Of a stretch of DNA of 64,000 nucleotides, positions 36,609 through 41,000 are shown in pieces. Source of the stretch: Norana najaformis. Lineage: Eukaryota; Annelida; Clitellata; Crassiclitellata; Hormogastridae. The stretch covers positions 24,383,831 to 24,447,830 of the forward strand of contig OZ029927.1 of the NCBI GenBank assembly GCA_964023275.1, written 5' to 3'. The notes below the pieces were generated by a model. That model was not told where the DNA came from. It searched no databases and was given only the letters and a program-made list of their open reading frames with translations. How positions within the stretch are numbered: the first letter of the stretch is position 1; each line of letters opens with the position of its first letter. The position numbers and the translations under genes were made by a program.

Positions 36609-37987
36609 ATATTAATCATTGTCACCGTAATCATAATAGTAATAGTAATTATATTTATAATTATGATAATTATAATAATAATTATAATAATTATGTAATA
36701 ATGCTATTGCTTTCTGTGGTACTTTTCTTCTCCCAGATTTCTAGCCATCCCAGCATTTTTTCAATTTCCTGAGAATTTCTTAATTCCTTAGAGATCATAT
36801 ATAGGCCTATCTCGGGTAAACAATAATTAAAAAGTCTGAAGTTAGCATCGATTGGGTTGCGAAGCGACATCCTCACGCACAGAGACGCTTTGACGTACGC
36901 GTTAACCAATGTAGCTAACCAGCTGCCTTTTGAAAACGTTGTCAGAACTGCTTCCCGTGTTTATGAGAAATGGTTTTATTTAGAAATCATTTTCTGAATT
37001 CAGTTGTGAGTTCGTGGCCGGGTCTTCATTTTGACCGATGTTTCACTGCTTGTTTGTTTCAGACGAACTAACATTGCGGATTCTATCAAAAAACTTAAGT
37101 AAGTTTAACTAAGTTTAAATTAACGGAATGTTTGCGGCACGGTGGTCTATTGGTAAGGCGTTTGGTCAGTGATCATGCGGTTGCGGGTTGGACTCCGTGT
37201 ACCCCTCCGGGCAAGTTGTTTGCGCACACCGTGCTTCTGTCACCAAGCAGTGGAATTTGGTAGCGGCGTAAGCTTGGAAGTAAATGGCAAGTCCTGCGAT
37301 GCACTGACCCCGTGTCCAGAACCTTGGGATTCGTCCATGGCCAGCTCAGAGGCCTAAAGAAAAGGAAATGAGCCCCTCCCCTACGTCTCACTTGTGGGAT
37401 ATGAGATACTTTACCTAAGAACTGAATGGTTACTGCAATAATGTCACAGTGATCTATTCCGGGAGTGCACTATGTCTGTTACCTAGCAGTTGTGAGTTTG
37501 AGCTAGCTGAGGGGATACAGTGTAGCAATATTGAGCAAGTTGTTTACACAGTTGTGTCTCTGCGATGAAGGAGTAGAATTTGGTACTGGTGTAAGGTGGG
37601 AAGTAAACGCCATGTCCTCTGTGCACTGGCATCGTATCCAGGACTTTGGGATTCGTCCTTTGGTGGTTCATAGCAGTGGCGGATTTAGCTAAAGGAGCTG
37701 GGGGCGGTTGGCCCTCTGCGCCCCTCAGACCAGACCTGTGCATTGTGGACTCTGGAAATGCCCTTGTCTCCGTCACTGGATCAATGGCGATCAATTTATT
37801 GATTGATTGGATGAATGATTGAATTGGTGATTGATTGGCTGATTGAATGATTGTCTGTAGGTGTCCAATGCTTAATTCGAATATTGGTTGGATGATCGAT
37901 CGAATGGGTGATTGGTCGGCTGAATGAATGTATCATTTGATTGAATGATTGATTAAATGAATGAATGATTGATTGAATTAACGATTG

Positions 37988-38039
<52 letters not shown>

Positions 38040-41000
38040 CGATTGACTATCGGTAGGTGTCCAGTGCTGCTGGTGACAGGACAGAAGTCCGTCTTCAACG
38101 GAACCACGAGGGCTTTGCATCAGGCCATTCTCAAGACCTGCGATGATAAGGCCAAGGTCGAGTTCATCGAGGTCGCTGGCGTGGCGAGCGTTCTCGAAGA
38201 AAAGGTAGCGACATCATCTGACTCATTTGGAATCGTTGTTCATTCATTCATTCATTCATTCATTCATTCATTCAGACCAATTAATACCTTTTTCCAAAAA
38301 TCTGATCCTGATTTTTCTTCTTCCCCTTACTTTCTTCTCGCTTAAATTTCAAACACCATACACCGTAGCCGTCCGACTGTCTGACTGCCTGACTCCTGGA
38401 TCTTGACCTGGAACCGAATCCCTTTTGCCTATCGATTTTATTTTGTCTGAGCGCCTGTGAATAAGCTGGTTCCCGCGACTTGGCTTTCACTGGGCGCTTT
38501 AGAAATCTCGATATTACGATTACGATTCCACCAGAATTACGACAATTATCCGACCCATCGTAAGAACTCACCATCCCTACACCTCCTAGAATTTAAGCGC
38601 TGGTCTTCCACACAAAACTGAAAACACTTCTCTTCCACCGGTTTTCGCAGGTGCCTCAGAGAAAGGTCGGCGATTGTTAAATCACTCAGCCACCTGGTGA
38701 GGTACATGACAACGACGACACACGTCGGGGCCTAATACACATTTTCTCAATGTGAATGTTTCTATTGCGAACGTATGGCCTTGACTATGAGCATTTCTCA
38801 ATGAATTTACTGGGTGTGATCCTTCACCACCGCGGCCCCTTTGAATGGGGGCCACGCCTTTTGTATTAGTATTGAGTTGTTAACGACTTCTTGTGGCTGC
38901 CACGGCCCTTGACGTTGAGCTTACGAGGATTCTACCAAGACAACTGCGACTCAACGAAATTGACAAATATATAGCTTCTGGAGAAAGCGATTTAAAGGTG
39001 TCTAATCGCAACCTAACATTTGTAAATTGTAAAATGTAAACTTTTTATAGCGACTGTATGATCTCGACCCTGCTCTTTTTTCATTGAATTAATCGGGTGA
39101 GATCCTTTACCATCACTGTCCGTTTGAATGGGCGCCACGCCTTTTGTATTAGTATTCAGTGTTTAACGACATCTTGTGGCTCCCACGGCCGTTGACGTCG
39201 ACATTTTCTCATATGGTGATGACGGAAAAAGTAGCTAGCTATTGAACAAAATGAATATATAGCGTGGGAGAAAAACGATTTAAAGGTGTCTAAGCACAAC
39301 CTAATATTTGTAAAATATAAATGGAAATGTACAGGTTTTTCTACAGCGACCGTACGGCCTCGACCGTGCTCATTTTTCAATTAATCCGGTGAGATCCTTC
39401 ACCACCGCTGCCCTTTTGAATGGGCGCCACGCCATTTGTATTAGTATTCAGTGTTTAACGACATCTTGTGGCTGCCAGGGCCGTTAATGTCGACCTTTAT
39501 TAATTTGGAAATCCAATGCAGGGTGCTACTGGTTAAGCGAAACAAGCGACTAAACAGCGTCGGATAATGCAATTTGAAGGTGCTAAGCACAACCTAATAT
39601 TTGTAAAAGTAAATGTAAATCTTCAAGTTTTTTATAGCTACCGTATGGTCTCAACCCTTCTCATTTTTCAACGAATTGCTTGGGTGAGAACCTTCATCTC
39701 CGCTGCCCATATCAATGGGTGCCACGCCATTTATGGTCCCCATTTACGGACTGCTGCTGTGATAATGGGAGACTCGGTGAGCAGTTGCAAAAACTGACAC
39801 AGGGTGTCGCCAGCATAGAAACAAGTGAAACCGTAATGATCATACCATTTTTGTCACTTCCACTGTGTTATGTACTTTGAGGAACAAAAAAAATATAGGA
39901 AATTAATTATTATTCTATTAGATTAAATTTCTTGAGGTCAGACATTGTTCTGCTTTTTCTTTGTGCAGCCTGAAAAGCTGGCGGAAAGCCTTCAGTACTT
40001 CCTTCAAGGACTGGGACTTGGTTGGTATTAAAATAAAACTGATTCTAAAGGACAATATCTTCAAGAAATCCTACTGTTGTTTATCCAATCCACCACCTTT
40101 CCATTTTTATGGTTCATTCAAACTTGCCTTTTTCAAATTGCTTATCCACCGCAGGCTGCCTCTCTGTCCTGTTACAGGAGTGGCCCAGAGGAGGACTCGT
40201 GCTGAAAGAGAAGACGGTCCACGAGGGACTTGTCTGATCTTACGCACTTGTAAATCGAGTGCATCGATACAGGTTCCGTCACCGGTTTATAGATTGCTGT
40301 AGTGCCTTTTCCCTCTGCCCCCGGGGTCGGGGTTTCAGGATTTCACCCTGCACCCAACAGGGCGGCCCTCTCCGAGCCCATGACTTGCTTTACAGGCGGC
40401 CGCTTGTCACTGTCCCGTTACGAACCAGGCTACCGGCACCTGCCCCCTCAGGTGCACTCGTAGTAACCCATCGACAAAGGGGTGTGTGAGAACCCTCCCC
40501 CTGGATTACATTCTCTGTCCCGATGACGGCCAGTGATCAGGGTGCAGGTCACTACTGCATCGATCGGTTGGCACCCGACCCGACAGTAGCAATTCCAGTA
40601 GCAATTAAAAACTATATTCCAGTAGCAATTAAAAACTGTAGTCCAGTAGCAATTAAAAACTATATTCCAGTAGCAATTAAAAACTATATTCCAGTAGCAG
40701 TTAAAAACTATATTCCAGTAGCAATTAAAAACTATATTCCAGTAGCAATTAAAAACTATATTCCAGTAGCAATTAAAAACTAGTCTCTTTTACCTTCTGC
40801 TGTATAACTTACAATGTGTTGCTAACAGCAGAGGGGAATGATCTAATTTTCTTTCACAGTGTCATCGCTCCCTATGCACAACGTTTCACGCACAGTGCCA
40901 CCTCCTCTGCGCGTGCGATCAATGTCGATGGTGGAGTACGATCTGCCCGTCTGCCAGCGCATGGCGGCCGGGGGTACATCCGGCCCTTCCACCCCGATCC

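Noticed and set aside
40590-40785. Regular 24-bp repeat resembling a CRISPR array
   Set aside because: Units are contiguous with no unique spacers, in a eukaryotic intron; it is a minisatellite.
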